NCBI GenBank assembly: GCA_003240855.1
Contig: QFNN01000100.1
Location: 1-10,864, forward strand
Reading direction: 5' to 3'
Length of the DNA: 10,864 nt
Origin: Sphingomonas sanxanigenens
Lineage (GTDB): Bacteria; Pseudomonadota; Alphaproteobacteria; Sphingomonadales; Sphingomonadaceae
Shown: piece by piece, positions 1 through 5,801 of the stretch
How positions within the stretch are numbered: position 1 is the first letter of the stretch
Layout: each line of letters starts with the position of its first letter
Position numbers and translations under genes: made by a program
The notes under the pieces: generated by a model
Database searches by the model: none
What the model was told of the DNA's origin: nothing
Seen by the model: the letters and a program-made list of their open reading frames with translations, nothing else

Positions 1-2
1 CG

Positions 3-491
3 GGCATCATCGAGACCAATTTCCGCGAGGAATGCGAGACCGATCTGTTCGGCGAACAGGCGGTGCTGTGCGGCGGCGCGACCGCGCTGGTCCAGGCCGG
101 GTTCGAAACGCTGGTCGAGGCGGGCTACGCCCCCGAAATGGCCTATTTCGAATGCCTCCACGAATTGAAGCTGATCGTCGATCTGATGTATGAGGGCGGC
201 ATCGCCAACATGCGCTATTCGATCTCGAACACCGCCGAATATGGCGACATCAAAACCGGCCCGCGCATCATCACCGAAGAGACGAAGAAGGAAATGAAGC
301 GCGTCCTCGCCGACATCCAGTCGGGCCGCTTCGTGAAGGACTTCGTGCTCGACAACCGCGCCGGCCAGCCCGAACTGAAGGCCAGCCGCATTGCCGCGAA
401 GCGCCACCAGATCGAACAGGTGGGCAGCGAACTGCGCGCGATGATGCCGTGGATCGGCGCCAACAAGCTGGTCGACCAGACCAAGAACTGA
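3..491 (+). CDS. ilvC: Ketol-acid reductoisomerase, C-terminal part (5' end outside window)
   Basis: This enzyme catalyses the NADPH- and Mg-dependent isomeroreduction of acetolactate and acetohydroxybutyrate, the second common step of valine, isoleucine and leucine synthesis. Only the last 162 codons are present. The frame is open to the left edge, so the GTG at 63 is an internal valine codon and not a start. The C-terminal knotted domain is seen: DLFGEQAVLCGG supplies the paired metal ligands Asp (42-44) and Glu (54-56). A second pair of glutamates follows in ECLHELKLIVDLMYEGG (150-152 and 162-164), then the conserved SISNTAEYGD stretch. The length and ending fit the short class I enzyme of about 340 residues. 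In related bacteria ilvC follows ilvB and ilvN, which are probably just outside the window. The linked leuA fits a branched-chain amino acid locus. Confidence 0.97.
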   Translation, partial: GIIETNFREECETDLFGEQAVLCGGATALVQAGFETLVEAGYAPEMAYFECLHELKLIVDLMYEGGIANMRYSISNTAEYGDIKTGPRIITEETKKEMKRVLADIQSGRFVKDFVLDNRAGQPELKASRIAAKRHQIEQVGSELRAMMPWIGANKLVDQTKN

Positions 492-498
492 TGCGCGA

Positions 499-544
499 CG
501 CCGCTCCCGCATCGGGAGCGGCGCGCCTCCACCCCGTTTCGGGG
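499..544 (+). terminator. Tandem GC hairpins after ilvC
   Basis: A perfect 11-bp stem (499-509 with 513-523, loop CAT) begins eight bases after the ilvC stop. A smaller 5-bp hairpin follows (532-536 with 540-544, loop TTT). Neither is followed by a run of T, so this is not a classical intrinsic terminator. The position directly behind ilvC and the strength of the first stem suggest transcript end formation or 3'-end protection. Confidence 0.5.
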
Positions 545-703
545 GCGACGCCCGCAGATCGGGGCCATCCGGCTGCAAACGCAGCCCGGAAACACAGTGT
601 TGCCGATTAGGTCATTGCGCGCGCGCCGCCATGCGCGGAAAGGGGCGGGATGGATTGGCGGGCGACGAAGCGCCGCCGACCGTCCCCAACCCTTGGAGAA
701 CGC

Positions 704-1336
704 ATGATCCTTTTCAACCTTCGCACGCGTGCGGCCATCATCGCCGCGCTCGCCTTTGCCGCCCCGGCGCTCGCCCAGCCGATCCCCACCGTCGCGGCCC
801 AGCCCGGCCAGGCGACGACGCCGGTCGCCGCCGGCACCTATCAGGTCGATCCGATGCACACGCAGGTCGCCTGGGAAGTGAACCATATGGGCTTCACGAT
901 GCTTGAGGGCATGTTCCCGGTCAGTGCGGGCGCGCTCACCATCGATCCCGCCAATCTCAAGGCCGCCAAGGTCTCGGTCACGATGCAGATCGACCAGCTC
1001 GTCGTCACTGCCGCGCCTTTCGCCAATCACCTGAAGTCGGCCGAGATTTTCGACGCCGCCAACAATCCCACCGCCACCTTCGTCTCGACCTCGGTCACGC
1101 CGACGGGCAAGGGCAAGGCGACGATCGCCGGCACGCTGACCATCAAGGGCGTCGCCAAGCCGGTCACGCTGCAGGCGACGTTCATGGGCGCGGGCGAGAA
1201 CCCCGTCGCGAAGCAGGCCAATATCGGCTTCAGCGCCACCGGCACGATCAAGCGCAGCGATTTCGGCCTCGGCCTCTATGCGCCGCTGGTCTCCGATACC
1301 GTCGCGCTCCACATCAACGCCGCATTCGCCAAGTAA
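704..1336 (+). CDS. YceI-family periplasmic lipid-binding-like protein
   Basis: This is a 210-residue exported protein of the YceI family, whose members form a small lipocalin-like beta barrel that binds isoprenoid or other amphiphilic ligands in the periplasm. The ligand here is unknown. I chose the ATG at 704 because GGAGA lies four bases upstream and a typical signal peptide begins there: basic residues to Arg9, a hydrophobic core, and cleavage probably after Ala24 (PALA before Gln). The open frame extends to 650, but those codons are not signal-like. Family signatures are YQVDPMHTQVAWEVNHMG at about 46-63, HLKSAEIFDAANNPTATF at about 109-126, LTIKGVAKPVTL at about 145-156 and IKRSDFGLG near 182. 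The gene stands alone between ilvC and a convergent BLUF gene and ends in a strong hairpin. No link to amino acid synthesis is evident. Confidence 0.92.
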   Translation: MILFNLRTRAAIIAALAFAAPALAQPIPTVAAQPGQATTPVAAGTYQVDPMHTQVAWEVNHMGFTMLEGMFPVSAGALTIDPANLKAAKVSVTMQIDQLVVTAAPFANHLKSAEIFDAANNPTATFVSTSVTPTGKGKATIAGTLTIKGVAKPVTLQATFMGAGENPVAKQANIGFSATGTIKRSDFGLGLYAPLVSDTVALHINAAFAK

Positions 1337-1348
1337 CGCGACTTCAGC

Positions 1349-1381
1349 AGGGGGCGGTGCGCCACAGGCGCGCCGCTCCCT
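1349..1381 (+). terminator. 15-bp hairpin between convergent YceI and BLUF genes
   Basis: Positions 1349-1363 pair with 1367-1381 around an ACA loop. In plus-strand RNA all 15 pairs form, two of them as G-U wobbles. In minus-strand RNA those two become A-C mismatches. The hairpin fills most of the 48-bp gap between the two convergent stop codons. It is best read as the terminator of the YceI gene, perhaps also used from the other side. There is no long T run after it. Confidence 0.6.
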
Positions 1382-1384
1382 ACT

Positions 1385-1777
1385 TCACGCCGGGCGCAAG
1401 GCCCGGAAATGCCGCACGGTCTCTGTCGACACTCCCGCCAGCAGCACGCGCATCCGCGCATCGAATTCGTCATTCTCTCCGCGCCGCTCGCGGTAGATCA
1501 TGGTCCAGTCGCCAAACTCGCGGCGCGCTATCTCCCGGTCGACGAGGATCGCCATGTCGCGGTGCCGCACGTCGCGCGCCAACCGCGCCATCAGATGGGC
1601 GACGCTTTCGGGCGGTCCTTCGATCACCTGCAGGAAAAAGGGATTTTCGGCATAGAGCAGCCCGGTGACGCCATCGACGCCGTTGCGCTCGACGGCCTCG
1701 CGCAGAATCTCGGGGACGTCGTCGATGGCGCGGCCCTCGGGCGCGGTGCTGGTGCTGCGATAGACGATCTGGCGCAT
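1385..1777 (-). CDS. Short BLUF-domain blue-light sensor
   Basis: This 130-residue protein consists of a BLUF (FAD-binding blue-light sensing) domain and a short C-terminal tail, with no output domain. Residues that define the photochemistry are all visible: Tyr6 in IVYRS, Asn32, Gln50 in FFLQVIEG, and Trp91-Thr-Met93 in the FGDWTM segment. The 18-residue spacing from Asn32 to Gln50, and the positions of Gln50, Trp91 and Met93, match those of the short cyanobacterial BLUF protein Slr1694/PixD as I recall it. The start is the ATG at 1777, with AGGAG five bases upstream. A GTG or other start further out at 1801 would add eight residues before the domain. Short BLUF proteins signal through partner proteins, and no partner is adjacent. 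The gene is divergent from leuA and convergent with the YceI gene. Confidence 0.93.
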   Translation of the reverse strand: MRQIVYRSTSTAPEGRAIDDVPEILREAVERNGVDGVTGLLYAENPFFLQVIEGPPESVAHLMARLARDVRHRDMAILVDREIARREFGDWTMIYRERRGENDEFDARMRVLLAGVSTETVRHFRALRPA

Positions 1778-1782
1778 TCTCT

Positions 1783-1787
1783 CTCCT
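1783..1787 (-). promoter_or_regulatory. Ribosome binding site of the BLUF gene
   Basis: AGGAG on the minus strand sits five bases before the ATG at 1777. This decides that start over the longer open frame. Confidence 0.75.
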
Positions 1788-1882
1788 GCGAACTTTTGCA
1801 ACCATCTGCCACGGCGCGCGCGACATGTCCTTGCTTTGGATCAATGTCGAAACGCACTGGACTTTCAATGCCGGGCATGGCT

Positions 1883-1887
1883 AGGAG
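1883..1887 (+). promoter_or_regulatory. Ribosome binding site of the leucine leader peptide
   Basis: AGGAG lies ten bases before the ATG at 1898. It supports translation of the leader from this codon rather than from the two in-frame ATGs further upstream (1868 and 1877). Confidence 0.55.
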
Positions 1888-1897
1888 TGTCGCAGAT

Positions 1898-1945
1898 ATG
1901 GCGACGATCACCGGCCTTCTTCTCCTTCGACTTACGCGCCCTTAG
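1898..1945 (+). CDS. leuL: Leucine-rich leader peptide upstream of leuA
   Basis: This 15-codon reading frame encodes MATITGLLLLRLTRP and ends in TAG at 1943-1945, about 110 bases before the leuA start. Five of its 15 residues are leucine, four of them consecutive. Four of the five codons are CTT, although the neighbouring genes use CTG and CTC almost exclusively. Control by ribosome stalling at such codons is the known mechanism of leucine leader peptides in other proteobacteria. Here that mechanism is inferred from position, composition and the stem that overlaps the stop codon. The AGGAG at 1883 is ten bases before the ATG. The peptide is too short to have another obvious function. Not seen is a T-run terminator, so control may be by RNA structure, Rho or translation of leuA. 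Confidence 0.7.
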   Translation: MATITGLLLLRLTRP

Positions 1946-1994
1946 GCGCGGACTTCGTTGCGCGCCCGTAACGGTGCGCGCCTCGCCTAAGGGC
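1938..1994 (+). promoter_or_regulatory. Candidate leuA attenuator structure
   Basis: GCCCTTAGGCG (1938-1948), which includes the leader stop codon, pairs perfectly over 11 bp with CGCCTAAGGGC (1984-1994). Inside lies a second strong hairpin (1960-1968 with 1972-1981, one bulged T). The sequence GCGCCCTT of the first arm recurs at 2018-2025, so AAGGGC at 1989-1994 has two possible partners, an upstream and a downstream one. That is the usual logic of a switch between two folds. Only ATTT follows the outer stem, so a standard intrinsic terminator is not evident. Confidence 0.55.
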
Positions 1995-2053
1995 ATTTCC
2001 CCCTGACAACCTAGCCGGCGCCCTTGCCGCGCACCGCAGTCGAAAGCCGAATC

Positions 2054-3730
2054 ATGCTCGCCGATCCGTCCCTGAAGTACCGCCCCTTCCCGCAGGTCGA
2101 CCTGCCCGATCGCCAATGGCCCTCGCGCACGATCACGCGCGCGCCGCGCTGGCTCTCCACCGACATGCGCGACGGCAACCAGGCGCTCATCGATCCGATG
2201 GACGGCGAGAAGAAGCAGCGTTTCTTCGACCTGCTGGTGAAGCTGGGCGTCAAGGAGATCGAGGTCGGCTTCCCCTCCGCCGGCGCGACCGAGTTCGATT
2301 TCATCAGCGGCCTCGTCCGATCGGGGAAGGTGCCCGATGATGTGACGGTGCAGGTGCTCACCCAGTCGCGCCGCGAGCTGATCGAGAAAAGCTTCGAGAG
2401 CCTCGAGGGCGCACAGCGCGCGATCGTCCATCTCTACAACGCCGTGTCGCCCGCATGGCGGCGCATCGTTTTCCAGATGGAACGCCCCGAGGTCCGCCAG
2501 ATCGCGATCGACGGCGCGAAGATCCTGCGCGACGAGGCCGCCAGGCGGCCGAACACCGACTGGCATTTTGAATATAGCCCCGAAACCTTCTCGACCGCCG
2601 AGCTCGATTTCTCGATCGAGGTCAGCGCCGCGGTGATGGACGTGCTGCGCCCCACGCCCGAAAAGCCGCTGATCCTCAACCTGCCCGCGACGGTCGAGGC
2701 GGCCACGCCCAACATCTACGCCGACCAGATCGAATATTTCGCCCGCCACATCCCCAACCGCGACTGCGTGGTGATCAGCCTCCACACGCACAATGACCGC
2801 GGCACCGGCGTGGCCGCGACTGAACTGGGCCTGCTCGCGGGCGCTGACCGCGTCGAGGGCTGCCTGTTCGGCAATGGCGAGCGCACGGGCAATGTCGATC
2901 TCGTCACCGTCGCGCTCAACATGTACACGCAGGGCGTCAATCCCGGGCTCGACTTCTCGGACATCGACGAGGTCATCCGGACCGTCGAATATTGCAACGC
3001 CCTGCCCGTCCATCCGCGCCATCCCTATGCGGGCGACCTGGTGTTCACTGCCTTTTCCGGCAGCCATCAGGATGCGATCAAAAAAGGCTTCGCGGCGCAG
3101 GAAGCGCGCAACGACCAGATCTGGGAGGTCCCCTATCTGCCGATCGACCCCGCCGATCTGGGCCGCAGCTATGAAGCGGTGATCCGCGTCAATTCGCAGT
3201 CGGGCAAGGGCGGCGTCGCCTGGGTGCTCGAACAGGACAAGGGGCTGAAACTGCCCAAGCGGATGCAGGCCGATTTCAGCCGCCACGTCCAGGCGCTGGC
3301 CGACGAGACGAGCCGCGAACTGACCGCAGAGGACATCTCCGCACTGTTCGAGCGCGTCTATCTGGAAGGCGACGCCGCGCGCTTCACCCTGGTCGATTAT
3401 CAGGAAAGCCACGCGCCGGGGGCGGGCGGCAACCGCCTGTTCGTCGGCAAGATCATCAGCGACGGCGCCGAACGATCGGTCAGCGGACGCGGCAACGGCC
3501 TGATCTCCTCAGTGCTCGGCGCGCTCAGCGACGCCTATGGCATCGACCTCGACGTCTCCGATTATAGCGAACACGCGATCGGCCACGGCGCGGGCGCGCA
3601 GGCCGCCGCCTATGTCGAATGCCGCACCCGCGAAGGGCGCACCGTCTTTGGCGCCGGGGTCGATACCGATGTGGCGACCGCATCGGTTCGCGCGGTGCTG
3701 AGCGCTGCAAACAGGCTTGTTTCCGCTTGA
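2054..3730 (+). CDS. leuA: 2-isopropylmalate synthase
   Basis: This enzyme condenses acetyl-CoA with 2-oxoisovalerate to give 2-isopropylmalate, the first committed step of leucine synthesis. It is cytosolic and usually feedback-inhibited by leucine. The 558-residue protein is of the long type that begins with KYRPFPQVDLPDRQWPSR. The catalytic barrel shows Arg39-Asp40-Gly-Asn-Gln (STDMRDGNQ), His244-x-His246-Asn (SLHTHNDRG) and Asn280 in GNGERTGN. Asp40, His244, His246 and Asn280 are the expected metal ligands. The C-terminal part (from about residue 430) is the LeuA regulatory dimer domain, ending in the typical GAGVDTDVATASVRAVLSA segment. The ATG at 2054 matches the usual N terminus of the family, although the ribosome site (GAAAG) is weak. 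A TTG at 2024 would add ten unlikely residues. Expression is probably controlled through the leucine leader at 1898-1945. Confidence 0.97.
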   Translation: MLADPSLKYRPFPQVDLPDRQWPSRTITRAPRWLSTDMRDGNQALIDPMDGEKKQRFFDLLVKLGVKEIEVGFPSAGATEFDFISGLVRSGKVPDDVTVQVLTQSRRELIEKSFESLEGAQRAIVHLYNAVSPAWRRIVFQMERPEVRQIAIDGAKILRDEAARRPNTDWHFEYSPETFSTAELDFSIEVSAAVMDVLRPTPEKPLILNLPATVEAATPNIYADQIEYFARHIPNRDCVVISLHTHNDRGTGVAATELGLLAGADRVEGCLFGNGERTGNVDLVTVALNMYTQGVNPGLDFSDIDEVIRTVEYCNALPVHPRHPYAGDLVFTAFSGSHQDAIKKGFAAQEARNDQIWEVPYLPIDPADLGRSYEAVIRVNSQSGKGGVAWVLEQDKGLKLPKRMQADFSRHVQALADETSRELTAEDISALFERVYLEGDAARFTLVDYQESHAPGAGGNRLFVGKIISDGAERSVSGRGNGLISSVLGALSDAYGIDLDVSDYSEHAIGHGAGAQAAAYVECRTREGRTVFGAGVDTDVATASVRAVLSAANRLVSA

Positions 3731-3782
3731 TTGCCTAAGTGCGGCAATCCGGCAACTATCATGCAATCGGATGGCGGCATTG

Positions 3783-3856
3783 TTGACTCGGATGTAATTT
3801 TCGCAGTTGCACAACGATCGATGTGATGATTTTCTTACAGCTATCAGCAGGGGAGA
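3783..3856 (+). promoter_or_regulatory. AT-rich probable promoter region of the small two-cysteine protein
   Basis: After leuA the sequence becomes markedly richer in A and T than anywhere nearby. TTGACT at 3783 and TTGCAC at 3807 are both plausible -35 boxes, but neither has a good -10 box at 17 bases (GTTGCA and TTTTCT respectively). A clear ribosome site, GGGGAG (3850-3855), follows seven bases before the GTG start at 3863. The region is promoter-like, but the exact boxes are uncertain. Confidence 0.35.
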
Positions 3857-3862
3857 ATCGCT

Positions 3863-4087
3863 GTGATCGAAGTGTTTCTGTTGGCCATGCTTTCGCCAGA
3901 GCCGGCGGCCGTCGCGGCCGCCGCTACGCCCAGGCCGTCGGAGGTCGCCGATGTCGAGGCTGATGACGAGAAGGAAATCTGCCGTCGCAAGTTCGATGCG
4001 ACCGGCCAGAACGGCACGATGATCAAAGCCCGCAGGGTCTGCAAGACGGCGGCCGAATGGGCTGCCGAAAGCGCCAAGCGCCGCTAG
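3863..4087 (+). CDS. Small hypothetical secreted-type protein with two cysteines
   Basis: This is a 74-residue protein starting at GTG 3863, chosen because GGGGAG lies seven bases upstream and no alternative start occurs before an in-frame stop. The N terminus is hydrophobic then Ala/Pro-rich (to about residue 23) but has no positive residue, so it is a weak signal peptide or membrane anchor. An acidic stretch follows, then the recognisable end: Cys40-Arg, Thr47-Gly, Arg58-Val-Cys60-Lys-Thr and Glu65-Trp66. I know this CR...TG...RVCKT..EW pattern from small uncharacterised proteins common in sphingomonads. The two cysteines could form a disulfide in the periplasm. Function is unknown. It stands alone between leuA and the deaminase, with its own probable promoter. 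Confidence 0.7.
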   Translation: MIEVFLLAMLSPEPAAVAAAATPRPSEVADVEADDEKEICRRKFDATGQNGTMIKARRVCKTAAEWAAESAKRR

Positions 4088-4101
4088 CGGTCCGGCTGTC
4101 G

Positions 4102-4157
4102 CCACGTCACCCGGCCTGCTAGGGATCGGGGGATCAAGCGCAGGCCGGGTGACGTGG
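4102..4157. repeat. Perfect 18-bp inverted repeat abutting the deaminase start codon
   Basis: CCACGTCACCCGGCCTGC (4102-4119) is exactly the reverse complement of GCAGGCCGGGTGACGTGG (4140-4157). A 20-base loop separates them, and both flanking bases stop pairing. The right arm ends one base before the ATG at 4159, so it contains the whole ribosome-binding region (GTGGA). In RNA this would form a very stable hairpin that hides the start. It could instead be a DNA operator or, less likely without T runs, a terminator of the preceding gene. Confidence 0.85.
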
Positions 4158-4158
4158 A

Positions 4159-5169
4159 ATGACCGACGACGATTATATTGCCGGCCTGCCCAAGGCCGAA
4201 CTGCATCTGCACATCGAGGGCAGCCTTGAGCCCGAGATGATGTTCGCTCTCGCGCGGCGTAATCGCGTCGCTATCCCCTTCGCCTCCGTCGAAGAGGTGC
4301 GCGCCGCCTACAGTTTCACGCGGCTTCAGGATTTCCTCGACATCTATTACGCCGGCGCCGACGTACTGCGCACCGAAGAGGATTTTCGCGACCTCGCCGC
4401 CGCCTATTTCGATCGCGCCGCCGCCGACGCCGTGCGCCACGCCGAAATCTTCTTCGACCCGCAGACGCATATGGCGCGCGGGATCCCTTTCGCCACCGTC
4501 GTCGAGGGGCTACTCGCCGCGATGCGCGAAGCCGGCGACAGACACGGCGTCTCGTCGCAACTGATCCTCTGCTTCCTCCGCCATCTCGACGAGGATGCGG
4601 CTTTCGCGACGCTGGCCGAGGCGGAGCCCTGGCTCGATCGCATCGCCGGGGTCGGCCTCGATTCAAGCGAGCTTGGCCACCCGCCGTCCAAATTCGCGCG
4701 CGTCTTTGCCCGCGCAGGCGAAATGGGGCTGAAGCGCGTCGCCCATGCCGGTGAGGAAGGCCCGCCCGCCTATGTGCATGAGGCGCTCGACCTGCTCGCT
4801 ATCGACCGGCTCGATCACGGCAACCGGTCGCTGGAGGACGATGCGCTCGTCGCGCGGCTTGCGGCGGAGCGCATGACGCTCACCGTCTGCCCGCTGTCCA
4901 ACCTCAAGCTTTGCGTGGTCGACGACATGGCGCGCCACCCGATCGGCCGCATGCTCGATCTCGGTCTGGCCGCCACGGTCAATTCGGACGACCCCGCCTA
5001 TTTCGGAGGCTATGTGAACGACAATTTCCGCGCGATCGCGGCGGCCGGGCTGGTCGATCGCGCGCAGATGACGATGCTGGCGCGCAACAGCTTCGCCGGA
5101 TCCTTTCTGCCCCCGGCGGAGATCGCACGCCATATCGCCGCGATCGACGCCTATGAGGCCGTCGCATGA
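4159..5169 (+). CDS. Adenine deaminase (adenosine deaminase superfamily)
   Basis: This 336-residue zinc amidohydrolase deaminates a purine. The sequence resembles the adenine-deaminase branch (adenine to hypoxanthine and ammonia, as in Pseudomonas aeruginosa PA0148 and yeast Aah1) more than true adenosine deaminases. Branch-typical segments are LQDFLDIYYAGADVL, EIFFDPQTH, CFLRHL, GVGLDSSELGHPPSKF and SDDPAYFGGY. Zinc and catalytic residues are all present: His16 and His18 (ELHLHIEG), His196 and Glu199 (AHAGEEGPP), His220 (LDHGNR), Asp277 and Asp278 (NSDDPAYF). The start at 4159 fits the family N terminus (LPKAELHLHIEGSLEPE). Its stop overlaps the start of the phosphoribosyltransferase by ATGA. 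A perfect inverted repeat covers its translation start region. Substrate preference between adenine and adenosine is inferred from sequence type only. Confidence 0.9.
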   Translation: MTDDDYIAGLPKAELHLHIEGSLEPEMMFALARRNRVAIPFASVEEVRAAYSFTRLQDFLDIYYAGADVLRTEEDFRDLAAAYFDRAAADAVRHAEIFFDPQTHMARGIPFATVVEGLLAAMREAGDRHGVSSQLILCFLRHLDEDAAFATLAEAEPWLDRIAGVGLDSSELGHPPSKFARVFARAGEMGLKRVAHAGEEGPPAYVHEALDLLAIDRLDHGNRSLEDDALVARLAAERMTLTVCPLSNLKLCVVDDMARHPIGRMLDLGLAATVNSDDPAYFGGYVNDNFRAIAAAGLVDRAQMTMLARNSFAGSFLPPAEIARHIAAIDAYEAVA

Positions 5170-5687
5170 GCACGCCCCCCCTCGCCTATATCGGGCATGA
5201 TCGCTTCGTCGCCGATGTCCGCGCGCTCGCCGCGCTGCTCAAGGGCGATGACTGGCGCCCCGATTTTCTTGTCGGCATCGGGCGCGGCGGGCTGACGCCT
5301 GCCGTCTATCTCAGCCATGCGACGGGCATTCCCCTGCTCTCGGTCGATCATTCCAGCCATGTCCCGACCTTCGGCGACGAACTGCTCGCCCGGCTCGCGG
5401 CGAGCACCGCGACGGGCACGCGCATCCTGATCGTCGACGACATCAATGATTCGGGCCGCACGCTCGCCTATCTGCGCAAGGCGATCGCCGCTGCAGGGGG
5501 CGATGCGCCCAATCTCCGTTTCGCCGTCCTGATCGACAATATCCGCTCGATCGAGACGGTCGATTATCGCGCACGCACCATCGACCGCGACGAGGAGAAG
5601 AGCTGGTTCGTCTTTCCCTGGGAAGCGATGGCGGATCGCGAGGACGCACTGGTCGAGGCCGCGATCGTCCATAATCAGGTCGCCTGA
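5166..5687 (+). CDS. Purine-type phosphoribosyltransferase
   Basis: This 173-residue type I phosphoribosyltransferase would transfer ribose phosphate from PRPP to a purine base. The PRPP-binding motif is ILIVDDINDSGRTL, with Asp91-Asp92 and Asp95-Ser-Gly. An early loop, VGIGRGGLTPA (from residue 36), is also typical. The C-terminal WFVFPWE resembles xanthine/hypoxanthine-guanine enzymes (Gpt-like). The start ATG at 5166 overlaps the deaminase stop codon as ATGA, implying translational coupling. Since the deaminase makes hypoxanthine, the natural inference is a hypoxanthine phosphoribosyltransferase that completes adenine salvage to IMP. Guanine or xanthine as additional substrates cannot be excluded. 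No organism-specific gene symbol is assigned. Confidence 0.88.
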   Translation: MSTPPLAYIGHDRFVADVRALAALLKGDDWRPDFLVGIGRGGLTPAVYLSHATGIPLLSVDHSSHVPTFGDELLARLAASTATGTRILIVDDINDSGRTLAYLRKAIAAAGGDAPNLRFAVLIDNIRSIETVDYRARTIDRDEEKSWFVFPWEAMADREDALVEAAIVHNQVA

Positions 5688-5690
5688 TCC

Positions 5691-5707
5691 GCGCGGCCAG
5701 CCCGCGC
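5691..5707 (+). terminator. Short GC hairpin after the phosphoribosyltransferase
   Basis: GCGCGG (5691-5696) pairs with CCGCGC (5702-5707) around a five-base loop, three bases after the stop codon. No T run follows, so it is only a weak terminator candidate. Confidence 0.25.
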
Positions 5708-5722
5708 CGTGCCCGCCCCATG

Positions 5723-5751
5723 TTGAGCCCCGCCCGTCGCACTGATAGAAG
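5723..5751 (+). promoter_or_regulatory. Candidate sigma-70-type promoter of the TPR gene
   Basis: TTGAGC (5723-5728) and TAGAAG (5746-5751) are separated by exactly 17 bases. Each matches four of six consensus positions. A start near 5758 would give a leader of about 44 bases before the ATG at 5802. The call rests on motif match only. Confidence 0.4.
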
Positions 5752-5801
5752 GGCTGCAAAGGTCGCATCGATACTCCCATCCCCCAGCCGGAGAGAGAGT
5801 C

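Noticed and set aside
63..491. GTG at 63 as the start of a short protein
   Set aside because: The frame is open to the left edge and encodes the conserved metal-binding DLFGEQ of ilvC just before it, so 63 is internal.
1831..1864. Promoter for the leucine leader around TTGCTT/TTGGAT
   Set aside because: No acceptable -10 box occurs at a normal spacing, so no coordinates can be defended.
1865..3412. Long open frame of 515 codons on the minus strand opposite leuA
   Set aside because: It is fully antisense to an unmistakable leuA and is low-complexity (Asp/Arg/Gly/Ala-rich), as expected from the reverse of GC-rich coding DNA. No family motif is seen.
3729..3749. Seven-bp hairpin overlapping the leuA stop codon as a terminator
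   Set aside because: The stem is short, has a seven-base loop and no T run. It is too weak to call.
4081..4090. Ten-base palindrome CCGCTAGCGG at the end of the small two-cysteine gene
   Set aside because: It is short, overlaps the stop codon and is likely to arise by chance in GC-rich sequence.
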